Below, one piece after another: positions 1 to 11,728 of a stretch of DNA of 64,000 nt. Source of the DNA: Metallyticus violacea (Eukaryota > Arthropoda > Insecta > Mantodea > Metallyticidae). Location of the stretch: NCBI GenBank assembly GCA_030762175.1, contig CM060830.1, forward strand, positions 50,181,001-50,245,000, written 5' to 3'. Position 1 is the stretch's first letter; every line of letters starts with the position of its first letter. The position numbers were made by a program, and so were the translations under genes. The notes beneath the pieces are model-generated. The model was not told where the DNA came from, did not search any database, and was given only the letters and a program-made list of their open reading frames with translations.

Positions 1-49
1 ATCTGTGGTGTCTCGGTAGTAAAAACGGGCGTTAAATACCATTCAAAAA
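1..49 (+). mobile_element. SINE-1 3' tail, cut by window edge
   Basis: The first bases match the tail shared by the other SINE-1 copies of this window: a 'gtaaaaacgggcgttaaa' type block followed by an A-rich end. The same tail ends the fuller copies near 32.7 kb and 60.8 kb. The tRNA-like head lies outside the window. Confidence 0.7.
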
Positions 50-719
50 AATACGACGAACATTCTATGGAAAAGGAAACAGCAAATAAAATTTTAAAAA
101 CTAGAAGTAAACGCAGCAGATGTTAAAATTTGCTCTTCACGGAAGACAAAAACAAAATGTGAGTAAAGGAAGGAAATTTGTAAAAAGTAGTATTAATGAA
201 ATTGGGGAAAGGCTGAGAAAAAACAGGACTAAGTGCATATTTTGAAAACTTTAACTTTTAAAGAGTTTAGTGAAAATGATAGTAAAGAACGCTGCTTGAT
301 TTAAGACTTAAAGAGATTTGCCACCATTACAGTGATTTACCCGCCCCTATAAAAGAGGCGAGCGTAGACCGTCAGGCCATAGCGATAAGATGATTGTAGT
401 TAACGTTAAGGAAAGGAAAGTATCGTTTAAATAAAAATAAATACATAAATTAAAAGGACATACGGCTTAAAAGAAGGTTAAAAATATCTTCCGAAAGCTG
501 ATCGGCTGTCAACAGACATTTTATCCTTCCGCGTTTGTACTGGGCTGGAACGAAGGGGAACAGGAAGAGAAATGGTACTAATGATAAGAATAGACATGCA
601 AGGAGGTGAAGGTGAATTGAAATAGAGAATGGCACTAAAACTAAATATGTAATGAGGTGAAGGTGATTTGAAACAAACACCTCTCAATTATTTGCACAAT
701 GGCTACAATACCTACATCG
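50..719. other. AT-rich intergenic stretch, nothing recognised
   Basis: Short open frames on the minus strand near 450-687 are low-complexity Leu/Phe/Ser/Pro translations without a known motif. No exon, RNA gene or transposon end could be supported here. Confidence 0.5.
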
Positions 720-733
720 TGTTGTTGTTGTTA

Positions 734-775
<42 letters not shown>

Positions 776-776
776 G
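720..776. repeat. Microsatellite (GTT)n grading into (ATT)n
   Basis: A run of GTT triplets passes into about twelve ATT triplets. It is simple sequence with no coding context. Confidence 0.9.
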
Positions 777-1616
777 CACATCAATTTCATACACAATTAA
801 ATACTTATTGCTTAGATAGCCTCTTTAAACTATTTATGCATTTTTAATGAATTAATAAACTAATAAAAGACTGAACTGATCCTATATTATCTGAAATATT
901 TAGAAAAGAGGACAAATACAACGTATTTGTTATAGTCAAAAATCATAACCCACCTTTCATTAGACAGAGTGTAGTAATAAATGCTATCCAACCCCAAATA
1001 ATCAACTTTTGCCCGAATCTCTTATACGGGCATTGCAACAAATGTTTGCTGTTAAGATTAAAATGACAATAACCTTAGACTTTGTTTCTCTAGAATACTA
1101 CCTGATTTGCAAAAGTATTTTGCAAATTATGATAACGACCTCTTTGTAGATATAATTTACAGCCTTGTTTTTCGTCTTCTCTATGAATCCTTTTCATCTA
1201 ACTTAAATCCTTGTACTTAGAAGCTGACGCATATACTGCAAGTTGATATCAAGAGAAAGGACACGTTTTCATCACGTGGACTATTTTATAGCTCATGTTA
1301 AATAATTGTATTTAGTTCTCTTAAGGCAACCGGCTAATGTAAAAGAGCCAACAATTTCCCTCTAACCTGCTTTATGTTTCCAGACATTTTCTTTGCCCTA
1401 ACGCAGTGGTTCGGCCCGTCCTAAACACGAGAATATATTTTCTGTTTTCTTGAAAATACGATTTCCGAATATCTCGCTCGGCAGCACTGTGAGCTGTAAC
1501 GCGTCAATGCATGTCAATTACTTTATTGTTGTTTAATAATAGAATTTTTGGCAGTACGGGGTTTTTAATAGCTAAATGAAAATAGATTTGTATTCTCTAG
1601 TTCTCTTTGAGGTTAA
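777..1616. other. Intergenic, nothing recognised
   Basis: AT-rich sequence without an open frame of note, tRNA-like boxes or transposon ends that I can recognise. Confidence 0.5.
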
Positions 1617-1740
1617 AAAAAGTTTGCACTTTTCCTCTGTTCTGAGAGGGATTGATGTGAATCCTGACATACAGTAATATTTACTGATGTAGTTGTCTGC
1701 TAAAATAAACCATTTGGTCTTGAATATTTGACAGTTGTTT
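1617..1740 (+). repeat. Dispersed repeat R1, copy 1
   Basis: This stretch aligns with 3278-3400 in the same orientation. Shared blocks are 'tgttctgagagggatt' and 'tgtctgctaaaataa', with roughly 70% identity by eye between and around them. No terminal repeats or tRNA-like boxes are visible, so the element class is unknown. It may be the end of a decayed transposon. Confidence 0.55.
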
Positions 1741-2360
1741 TATAATATAATAGACAAATATCCATTTAAAAACTCATGCAAGACGAATCGTAGTTTTGTG
1801 AAGTGTTTGCAGAAAACATAAAGTATTGTAAGATGATTCGTCGTCTAAGGGAAAATCATACATAAACAAATATGCAAATAAATTTAAATTTTAATACTAA
1901 TTGTCAAGTTTTTTATGATCTAATTATCAATGAAAAAGCATTACTAAATGTTGCAAATATAGCATGTAAGCATGAATTCTCTCCTTCCATGCACGCGAGA
2001 TTGCCGAAGAAGCTTTAATCATAGTGTAGGTGATTCTGAACGTTGCAAAACGGTCCAAGGAAAATACTACACTGCAGGTTATCAATCGACTCGCTCACTT
2101 TCGGGCATATTGCTGTGACCAGGAAACCGGTTCTAACACCCCCCCCCCTCCCTCTGACGCCATGTGCATTGCTAAGGTCAACCATACGCTGATATCTTTT
2201 TACGAAAGAATTGTTTCATCTCTAATGATGTCTGGAGCAACGGGTGAATCAGATCTCTGTATCACATTTCTTCCACTTAAGGGACAAAACCTATCAATGC
2301 CAGAAATTCAATGTACTGAATGTACTGTCTCCAATGTACTGAGAACAAAGCACCCTAAGA
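1741..2360. other. Intergenic, open frame of unknown value
   Basis: A plus-strand frame of 133 codons begins at 2030, but most of its length resembles no family I know. Its end (after about 2350) runs into a mariner-type motif and belongs to the relic annotated next. I see no gene in the rest. Confidence 0.4.
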
Positions 2361-2631
2361 CTAATCTGTTGCCCACTGCACTGGAGTCAGATGTTTCTTC
2401 TCCTCCACACAGTCCTGATCTGACATCCTAAACTTTTTCTATCCTCCTAAAGAAAATTTTAAAAAGTCGTGGTCAACGATATGAATCGTCTGAAGCCACA
2501 TTTACAATTTGATTTGAATGGATGGAACGTTGGAAAGAACTTAATGAAGAATACTTTGAAAAATGCAATGATCAGATCGCATTTTGAAACATTTTATTGC
2601 TTTCATTCTTAAATTTTCAGAGTAACTCTCG
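2360..2631 (+). mobile_element. Mariner-like relic (family B), 3' part
   Basis: The translated stretch contains PPHSPDLTS, the usual PPYSPDLAP motif before the third catalytic Asp of mariner transposases, with further mariner-like sequence after it in shifted frames. From about 2555 the DNA resembles the reverse complement of 29720-29800 ('aatgcaatgatcaga'), and the end 'agtaactctcg' matches that family's terminus. The 5' part is not recognisable. This is a dead fragment. Confidence 0.6.
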
Positions 2632-3277
2632 GAGAGTGTAGGTCCCGCATTCGTTGTCACCCTATTTTAGAAGTAGTTTCCCACTTCCTTTATTTTGTTG
2701 ACATTAAGTTGACACCCTAAAGTAACTGGGTTGGGCTCATGTCAATAATACTCTTGGGTGGATTACAGGCACTTTGAGAGTTATTGAAAATCCGACTTAT
2801 GTTCTCCTCTCACAAGAACCTTGCTCCTGAGTTTTATTAATATGAATGTTTTGCTTTTGCAAATATGAAGTGTCAAAAATGTGGTGGCCTTATGACGTTT
2901 CTGACAGCAGTTTTCCAGTTATATATGACAATATCATTTACTTTCGTTCTTAAATTACAGCTTGCATTCATAGGAACTGCAATAATAACTTTCTTTCTTA
3001 TTACTTTTTCTATACAACAACACTCTGTCAGGGTTCATACAAGAATGCCCTGAAACAGCGCAAATAAACTTACTATTTTTAATTATCTTTTTGAGCATCG
3101 TTTAAAAGTCACGCAGCTTACATACCTATGACAATGGAATTCTTATTTTATTGGGTACATCCGTCAGCAAATATATGCAAAGGTTTGTCCATATTTGCCG
3201 GAAAAGTAGTATTCCTTAAACGATTGAGACTATCTCTTTTGATCCCTTCCTATTACCCTCTTCATTTCAAGTATAGA

Positions 3278-3400
3278 TGCAAGCGTTTTCATTTGTTCTG
3301 AGAGGGATTGGGATGAACTGGAGTACTGTAAAATTATACTGATATAATTGTCTGCTAAAATAAGCAATTTGATCTGAAATTTTGGGAATAAGAGATTTTT
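3278..3400 (+). repeat. Dispersed repeat R1, copy 2
   Basis: Direct-orientation partner of 1617-1740, 1.66 kb away, with the same two conserved blocks. Flanks differ, so it is a dispersed rather than a tandem repeat. Its class is unknown. Confidence 0.55.
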
Positions 3401-4022
3401 TGACAAATGCAAATGTAGCTACTACATTCTCTGGTTGTATTTTAAGTAATGTAAAACCCGATCTTGCCCATTTCTGATGTACATTTAGCTCTAGTTGCAT
3501 GTCCTTACTTCTATTGTCTCATTTTTCAGCTTTCAGTCTTTGGAACTTTCTTCTATGATGGTGAACCAAACCCTGTGTGCAAAAAACTGATCGATAATAA
3601 TCATATTTTATTTTAAATTATCATCAATACTATCATTAAATCCTTTCCGCAATTTAACAATAGAGAGGTCGCTGGAGAGATAATGGTGTTTGGAACCTGT
3701 GCGGAAATAATGTGACTCGAGAGGTGCAAGAGATTCAGCATGATTTTTTACTTTCATCTCTCAAGCTTCATAAACTTTTGATTTGCGATCACTTTCCCGT
3801 TTTTAAGGCCTGGCACCCGTTAAATTCCAAGGATATTTACAAATACATTTTTTCATACTTGCACTTATTTTCTGCCTGAATATAATAAGCAATACTCACA
3901 CTTTCGGGTTTGCTGTTTTTATGGTTACCTGCTGATATTCATTTAGGTATTATACATCTAATGTGACCCAAAATGCTCAATTTCGTTAGATGTTTCGTAA
4001 AAAGAGTGATGAAATCTATGTA
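3401..4022. other. Intergenic, nothing recognised
   Basis: No supported exon, repeat end or RNA gene. The stretch ends at the TA target of the mariner element at 4025. Confidence 0.45.
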
Positions 4023-4802
4023 TACCAGGGTAAGTCATTAAGTTACAGTTTGATGTGGGGTATTACATGTTTGAATGATACACCTAAGATATTGCCACTA
4101 GATGGCATATTTAATCCGGTGGCTATCACGAGACAATTGATGTTTACAATAACGAAACATCAATAGGAAGATGGCAGTACCTCTTGGTGTACAACCCTCT
4201 AGCAGCGCTCCATTGCGCAATTTTTGTGGACAAAAGGTATGAAATCAAAGAACATTATAAAAAAATACTTCCCATCTACGGTAAGAAGTGCCTGTCACGT
4301 CAAGCTGTTTACAATTGGGCGCAGAAGTTCTCTGAAGGGCGGGCACGTATCGAATGCAAACATCTCGTTGGCAGGACACAGAGGTGCAACTCATTGAAAC
4401 TTAATCCGAGCAGACAGAAGAGTAACTATAAACATTATAGCCACTTCTATTGAACCACTTCATAATGCACGACAGGTTAGATTTCCACAAAGTCTGTGCA
4501 CTACCGGTCGAACATTCCCATTAGCTTTCGGAAATACTTTGTGCCAACATTTCCTCAAAATTTTCCTTCATCTTAGCCATACATTGGGGCAGCAAACGTC
4601 ACGGAGACAACCTCAACGATTATCACTCAAAATAATCCTATAATGCAATATTTTGTTACAACCAAGCCTCTTAGTCTCAACACATCTTTATACTTAGAGG
4701 CAAATTCGCAAAACGAGAGCTGCTTACTCTTTCGTCAAACGAGATATTTTCCCAATTGACGGATTTATTCCTTCATTAATAACTTGTCACAACCTGAAAA
4801 TT

Positions 4803-5206
4803 CTAGAAGTGAACAATATTGTAATTGCAAAGGTATAATATACTTAGGGGCAGACGCAAAATATAGGACTCGCCGTGCAAATCCACCACCATATCTGTAC
4901 GATTTACAAAATCAACACCCAAAATAATCTTACATGCAAGATCAGAAAAAAACATGGCCCCACAAATAACCGGCAAAACAACAGTGTACTTTAACATAAA
5001 CAGGCCGAGAAATCACGCCAGTACACGTTACCCTGGGGGTTTGTAAATAGTCTTAAAATTATCTTTCTTCTTCTTCTTTGAATGGTGTTTAACGCACATT
5101 TTTTACTAATAGATGGCATTTTATCCACTAATACTGACACAAAAGGCAATTTTGCCTGTGACACACTTGCAAGCTCCACAATGTGCCGCGAATTAATATT
5201 CCACAA
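4803..5206 (-). pseudogene. Retropepsin-like fragment of a Ty3/Gypsy-type LTR element
   Basis: The minus strand reads ILGVDFVNRTDMVVDLH, which resembles the ILG-(M/I)DFL...V-DL block at the end of retrotransposon aspartic proteases. Upstream in another frame, AKLPFVSVLVDKM could be a damaged strand leading to the DTG site, which itself is absent. It lies antisense inside the mariner element at 4025-5896, which it interrupts, so it is the younger insertion. No LTRs were found. Frames are broken. The assignment rests on one motif and is tentative. Confidence 0.45.
5078..5120 (-). mobile_element. Possible SINE-1 tail fragment
   Basis: The bases 'gaatggtgtttaacgcac' followed by 'ttttttact' are close to the reverse complement of the SINE-1 tail. 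The fragment is too short for certainty. Confidence 0.35.
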
Positions 5207-5926
5207 AATAAAATGAAAAGAATGAGTCTGGCATTACAACTCTCAATCTCTACCACGATGAAGAGCGATATGCTAGCTCGCATTGTCACAGGCGATGAAT
5301 CTTGGATTCAGCATTACCAGTCCGAGAAAACATTTGTTTCAATGCAGTGAAAACAACCTGCGTTAAAAGAGTTTAAATAAATCAGATAATTCGTCACAAT
5401 CTTCTGAAACCATCAAGGCACACTGCTCATCGCATTCCAGCCTCAAGAATAAACCATAAATGCAACACCTACTGTAACATGCCCAGAAAACTTCGTAAGG
5501 CAATTCAAAATAAGCGACCGGACTCCTTACCAGAGGCACGTTGCTCTTGCACAATAACGCGCGTCCTCATACTGCCAACACGACAAATGAGACGCTGCGA
5601 AATTTTAAGTGGGAGGTCCTCGAGCATCCTCCGTAGAGCCCCGACCATGCTCCAAGCGACTTCCATTTGTTCGGTTTTCTTAAACATTATCTTTCGAGAG
5701 AATATTTTTCCCACGATGAAGCTGTAGAAAGGGAAGAAGAAATTTATTCTGCTGGATTTCAGAGACTTGTGAAACGATAAGACAAATGCCTCAATGCATA
5801 GGGGGATTATCTTAAGAAATAAAAGTATTTTTCAAAACAGGCCTCTTATTTTTTAAGTTATATATCCATTTGTAGCTTACTTAATGATTACCCTTGTATC
5901 GTGCATGTTCACACTCCTGCAGTTGA

Positions 5927-6209
5927 GAATGGTTACCATACTTGCCTCCTAAACCAAGATAGCGGGTTTAATCCCGGTCAGGATCGATGGATGATTTTTT
6001 CGAGCGTAAAAATCGTAAGTGTGGCTTCCTTCGGAAGGGAAGTAATGCCGTGGGTCCCGTGTCGTAGATTTACGGTACGATGAAGAACTTCAAGCCTCAA
6101 AGAAGAGGCCTCTGAGCAAAATTTGCCGGTCGTTTCACGCCCTGAATAGAATGGGACACTGATAACCAGAGATGTTACACAGCCTCCATAAATAAATCGA
6201 ATCAACAAA
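5927..6209 (+). mobile_element. SINE-2 (tRNA-derived), with 12-bp target duplication
   Basis: The head 'gaatggttaccatacttgc' and the B-box-like 'gcgggtttaatcccgg' mark a tRNA-derived SINE. Its body has the family block 'ggcttccttcggaagggaa' and the end 'aaataaatcgaatcaa'. The 12-bp direct repeat tcctgcagttga flanks it at 5915-5926 and 6210-6221, showing insertion by retrotransposition. It sits 30 bp past a mariner end. Other copies are near 20.0, 20.8 and 31.9 kb. Confidence 0.85.
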
Positions 6210-6254
6210 TCCTGCAGTTGAAAGTTTTGTTGCTTTCATGATCACATGTAATCG

Positions 6255-6421
6255 ACATGGGTGGCCGAGATGAGTAAGGCAGGCCGGACCCGTGAGGTCA
6301 AGGGTTCGATTCCGCCAGGATCCTTAAAAATATAATTTCCCAATTTATTATTTAATTTAATGTATAATCAATGACTACATCCCGTGGTGCCTCAGCAGTA
6401 AAATCGGAGTTAAAAATACAT
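6255..6421 (+). mobile_element. SINE-1, internally deleted
   Basis: The tRNA-like head (A-box-like 'gggtggccgagatgagtaag', B-box-like 'gggttcgattcc') is followed after a short AT-rich link by the family tail ('tgcctcagcagtaaaatcg'). The usual middle ('cctcagtcctcataaatggc') is missing. The head resembles class II tRNAs (Leu/Ser type). Confidence 0.75.
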
Positions 6422-9150
6422 TAAAATGTATTGCTTGTGAGTAGTTTAGCAAGAAAACTTGGAGATAGATATATGAAAAATAGTATTTAAAATTCAAACT
6501 TCAGAACAAAAGGTCAAATACTTAGTGAAAGGGGTAATCTTTGAAATAGGAAACCTCACTCACTAGTGCATCATGGGAGTTCCATATATTCAAAGATGAT
6601 GCAAATCTGAGGTTATGGCATAAACATTGCAAACAAAAATATTGTATAAGGCTTACCTCAGTCTCTTTTTCTTATTTGCAAGTCATTCGTTGGGCTGACT
6701 GCTCTTTCTTCCTTCTCAGCACTTTGCAGGTCTTATACCTGATGAGATTTAAGTGCTTCTATTTCAGCATTTAACTTTACACTTCAGCAATTAGTTGTGC
6801 TTTATTTGGCGCCTAGAGCTAACGGTATTACAAACAGATTTTCTGAAATATTCCCATAGAGATAAATGTGAAATATAAATTCCCCACTGCAGATAAGTTT
6901 TAGTTCGTAAATACACGTAATTATCTTAGTGCTATAACATTGTTTACGATTGCTATTGAAACCAAACTGCAACCACAGATTACCCGTGTATAATTTTGGT
7001 TGAAAAGGTATTGGCGCAATAATGTAAATTACTCTTAATAATTCTGATCAAATTACCCTAAAATTTTCAAGTTCATATTTTCTAACTACTGGATAATATT
7101 AAAAACAGAAAAGTGTTCCACCGAACAATAATTAATACTGGCACTAAAAAAAAATCGCGCGATCCTTTCTTGGTTATTATTATTTTTCTTATTTCAACCT
7201 ATGTTAGGCTATTCATATGTAGTAAAGTGCTGCTAAGAAAAAGCAGAAAAATCAACAAATCAAGTAGGTATTTATGCAGTGAAATTGTGCTCTTAGATTG
7301 TGACTTATTTTATGTAATAAATTTGTAGAACATCAATCATATTTCTTTCACATTCTTCTCCCTTTCCCCGATTTGATTATCAATTAATGGATATCGACTG
7401 ATAAAGGTGTTGTAAAGCGCGAAAAATACAATACCTACACACTTTTCAGAAATCTTCATTTGTGGTCATATAAAACTAAGCTACGCTCGCCAGCTCCTTA
7501 ACAATTTTTATACCAGAAAAGTAATAGGTTGTTATACTTTCTCAGATAAATATGAGGTAGAACTTTAGGAGAAAAAGAAATAATAATAATGCCTAAAAAT
7601 GTTTTACAGTCATTCGGAAATCACCAATAAACATTAAAACCGGATTTAAAAAAAAAAAACAAAAAATTTATTCTCCTTAATTAATATGGTGTTCCATATA
7701 ATTACCTTTCATTTCAATATCAAATACAGGAAGTTTAACACACATTATAAAAAGAAAGGTCACATTTTCATTACGATTAGGGTTTTAATTAATAACTTCG
7801 TAACTTACACATTTACATCTAGTTGCTAAACACAATATAGGTGCAGTGATACGGCGCCATGTATAGGATTCGTTGAGAACGTGGCCAACTCGGAGACGAA
7901 CATAAATGTGCCTACAAAAGTTGTTCCTATTGTATATACTGTACTCTAACGTTGTAAACAAGTTTTGAAATCTTAACTCTAGTGCAGATGCTCAGTTGTA
8001 CTATATCGGAATTTCATCATTTCGTGGTGGTAAAGAATGCTTTCCCTTCCATTCGGCAATATTTAAAACACATGGTTCGAATAAAACCAATGCGATACCC
8101 AATTCATTTTCAATAAAAGAAAAAATGGAGATGATCAGTTATGATACTGGATACTAATATGTGTCATATTTTATTGCAATACCTTGATCAATAAAAGTTT
8201 GTTGCCCCGAAATAATAAAGTGCCATTTACTTAATTAATCATCTCTCGTAGTTGTTCGTAAGAAGAGCATTTCATGTGCCCATAATAGTATTATTTAAAT
8301 AATAACTAGCCATTATTGACATTTTAATTGCTGAAAAAATGAAAATTATATTTTTAAAACGTACGAATGTGAGCTTGCCCGGAGGGACATAAAACTTGGA
8401 TATAGCTATCAACATTATGAAGGAAATACTTTTTGTTTCTTGTGTTTTTTTTTTTTTTTTTCCCTTGTAAATGTCGCATTCCACAACGAACCGGCCACTC
8501 TCAGCAACAAGATCTCACGAACCTTATTTCATTTTCCTAAAATACCCAATTTTACATTTAAAGTAGGAGGACGAAACTATTTATTAGAATGGTTATACTG
8601 TGAGAATAAAAACTATTGTTTACCTAGATTACAGTTTACCATTTATTGCAATCTTCCAGGCTATCAGAAAGCGAGTATAAACTACTAAATTTCTACTGCT
8701 GATTTTAAATACCGAGTTGAGATGTGCATGCTTATAGGCTGGGGTAAAGATGTGACATACGACATGTCCTACCCATTTGGAATCCTATTCCCCACGACTT
8801 GCTACATTGGTGGGACAACTCCCAATCACCAATCAGATTAAAGCACAAGACTTGCTTCTCGAAATTTCTAACCACTAACTGCCACCAACGGTCATTCTTT
8901 TCGCAAATAATTAACAAACACACTACAACAATCTCAACAATGCGTATGCCACAATATATCTATTTTTGAATTAATTATTTTAAACATTTTTAAATCCATT
9001 TGCAGTTAATAAATATGAATCATAAGCAGTGGAGTTGCGATAAGTCAGAATAAATAAAAATCCAAAATTCCGCAGAGAAGCCGATTCGTATGCCGAAAAC
9101 GTGGAGCTGGAGGATAGTTAAATCAGTGAAAGCTAAAGTCAGTGAGGTAA
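6422..9150. other. Long intergenic stretch, no gene supported
   Basis: AT-rich sequence with only short stop-bounded frames and homopolymer runs (A near 7650, T near 8445). A weak tRNA-like stretch near 8025-8090 ('ggtggtaaagaatgc', 'catggttcgaataaaacc') could be a decayed SINE head but has no body to confirm it. Confidence 0.5.
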
Positions 9151-9640
9151 AGTCAGAAGCATTGAAATGGGATAGTAAGGACGGAAGAGGGGGGTTCGGT
9201 ACTGAAACCTTGCCGTTTGAGCCTAAGACCCCAATGGAAGAGTGGGATTAAGGTGAGGGAGACACAATTCGACCAGGATCCGTTACGCACGAACCAATAT
9301 TTCCAGATAAAATACCTCGAAGCCGGCGGAGCCCCTCTCCACCCAATGTAGTTCGAGTCCCTTAGAAGGGCGGATTCCATGCCAGAAGCCATGATAGAAA
9401 AATGTCCAAAGCGAAAGCCACCGTCGCAACGCACAAAGCATCAGCCCACTTCGTTTGGCAATTTCGATCCTATAAGAGAACTAACCGAATGAAATGAGAT
9501 GACGTGGAAGAACGGAAAATGCATGGAAATAAAAATATCCGTGCTAGCTTTCGCCATAACGACCAAGAAAAGAAGAAAAAAAAAATGCAGGAAGGCCGGT
9601 CCCAGGGGATTAGAATCCGAAACTCTCCGAATGAGAGCCT
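9151..9640. other. GC-richer island of unknown nature
   Basis: This block is visibly less AT-rich than its surroundings and has a 93-codon minus-strand frame at 9153-9434 that matches no family I know. The change in composition suggests an old insertion, but I see no ends, duplications or catalytic motifs. Confidence 0.35.
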
Positions 9641-11728
9641 CAAGTGCAGATAAGTTAACAAGAAAAGTAATTTATATGTTGGGATATGTTTAGACAGTTT
9701 AAATACCATACAAGTGCAGCAAAGTAGACCTTTGACTATCAAAGAGAAGCTACCAGTGATAAATATTAAGCCGCTCCTTCTTCTAAAGCCTGTCTTAAAG
9801 ATGTAATTTTCTGTCAGGGTTGTAGCAGTATTCATATTTTAAATATAATTTGTCTCAAGTCATTCAGAGGCTCAGAGCTTTACAAGGTCATGGATCAACA
9901 CTTGGCTGCTGTACTATCTTAACAGATATTCTCACTAAGCCTGCATTACTCTCAAGTTTCTTGCAAATTCGAGACTAGTTACTTTCGATCTCTTCCCTAC
10001 AGTCCTGAAATTGCTCCATATGACTTGGACTCTTCCCGGAATAAGCACTGTAGCAAAACTGGTTCAGCGACTGGTTTCAGCACCACATTGGTATGAAATT
10101 GTTTTGAAAAAGTGCAAAAAGTAAAATGTCATTTTCTAGTGACCAAGTTACATATTCATTTAAGCTAATGAAAATTTCACTTTATTGACTATAATGCAAG
10201 AAAATATTTTTTGGAAATATTTCAGTAACCCTGGAATAATGAAAGAGGCAAAATTATTTTTTTCTTAGAAGAGATTTGATTTAATTTTTGACATTATATA
10301 AATCAACTAAATAAGCATGATGAAGTTCAGAAAAATTCATCTAAGTCATTAAGTGTTCTTTCATGTTGTCATAACAATAGGACAAGTGCTTTATTTTTTC
10401 TTCCTATCAGGGTGTAGATGACAATAATTTGGCACAGCATATACAGCTGTTTTATTGCTAGCAATTCATGAATTATTTTCGGATAGAGTTATTAATGATC
10501 CCTTAATTTAATGTAAATTTTATCTTTGAAAAACTTTAAAAGATGAAATTTACAGTACCATTATTCACATTCTAGAGTAACTGAAGATGCAAGGATTTAT
10601 TTCTGAAGATACAAAAAATGTTTAAAAAATAAGATTGATAGCTTCAGCATTCTTGCATATTTGGGGCAAATGCATTCTTTGCTATGCCTAGATTTAGGAA
10701 GTTGTAATGGGATCAATTGATGTCCTTTTTCATAAATGTGAATTACAGGCTTCATTGATGGAAATTGCTGGCATGCCTGTCAAGAGCATTGTTCTCAAAC
10801 TTGTTTTTGTTTTGTAAAAGATTAGGAGATAATTCAAATTAATTATAGTTTTCTGGGAGCATACTACAAATAGTGTACTATCACTCTCAACAGTTTAGGA
10901 CACTGAGCACCACCAGGATAATCAGCAATATCAAAAAAAGACATTGATACATAAGGCTCCCTTTAAGTTCTGTTATCATTTAGTATAATATCAAAGTAAA
11001 AAGTTACATGGAGCATTTTATATGCCTTTTTGCTCTACTTTTGTAAACAGATTTATTAAACATAATATAAGATCTGTATGTTGGAATTTGGAAAGAAATC
11101 AAATAAAGAGAAAAAATGTAGTTCACTTAGATAATACTACACAAACTGATCAGAGTAGTCACAAATGTAGTTTAGCTCTGACATGCACCAATGTACAAAA
11201 CAGTTAGTTGCCACTATCAGAAATAAACAAATACTTAAAAGCTCTTACTTAGCCTATTTAACACTAGAAGAAAAACTGTGTCAACGTGAGAGTGAAGTCC
11301 ATGGCCTACTTCAAGCATTACTACTTTGTCTCAATGCCTCTTATTTCCCCCCCTATTTGTATCTCTCTTTTTGGTACTCTGAATAAATTTAAAATGCACA
11401 GAGTACCATATATACATATGTATGTGTGTACATATATATAAAATGAGAAAGCCAATGATCTTTCTGACACATTTGAACACAAACTGCTTCATGTTGATGC
11501 TTTAAGTTCGACACCAAGCAAACAATAACAATAATTCCACTGTAAATGAAGAATATACATAAAACATTAATAAGTCAGAAGTAGAATGCATTAATGTGAA
11601 TGCATGCTAAAAGCAATAAAAATTAGAAATATGATTTTACTGAGTAGAGCACAGAACAAAAATTAGCATAAAAAACAATATCATATATGTTGTGCCTTAA
11701 ATGGCATCTAAAAATGTGAAAAAATTAG
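9641..11728. other. Intergenic, nothing recognised
   Basis: AT-rich sequence with short frames only. A small TA/TATG-rich simple repeat lies at about 11405-11445. No gene or mobile element was supported. Confidence 0.5.

Larger units (their letters stand above)
4025..5896 (+). mobile_element. Mariner element, both ends present, decayed and interrupted
   Basis: Imperfect terminal inverted repeats begin 'ccagggtaagtcattaag' on the left and, in reverse complement, 'caagggtaatcattaag' on the right. TA dinucleotides flank both ends (4023-4024 and 5897-5898), the normal Tc1/mariner target duplication. The 5' part encodes the transposase helix-turn-helix region (CLSRQAVYNWAQKF). The 3' part encodes the GDESWIQHY block with the first catalytic Asp, then degenerate HNARPHT and PDHAPSDFHLF motifs. 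Stops, shifts and a foreign insert at about 4480-5230 make it non-functional. It is about 0.6 kb longer than a usual 1.3-kb mariner because of that insert. Confidence 0.85.

Noticed and set aside
2030..2431. 133-codon frame as a host gene
   Set aside because: Only its end has a known motif, and that is mariner; the rest has no family and no flanking gene structure.
5901..6083. Short plus-strand protein gene and true tRNA gene at the SINE-2 heads
   Set aside because: Heads lack acceptor-stem pairing, continue into a SINE body and recur in several copies with target duplications.
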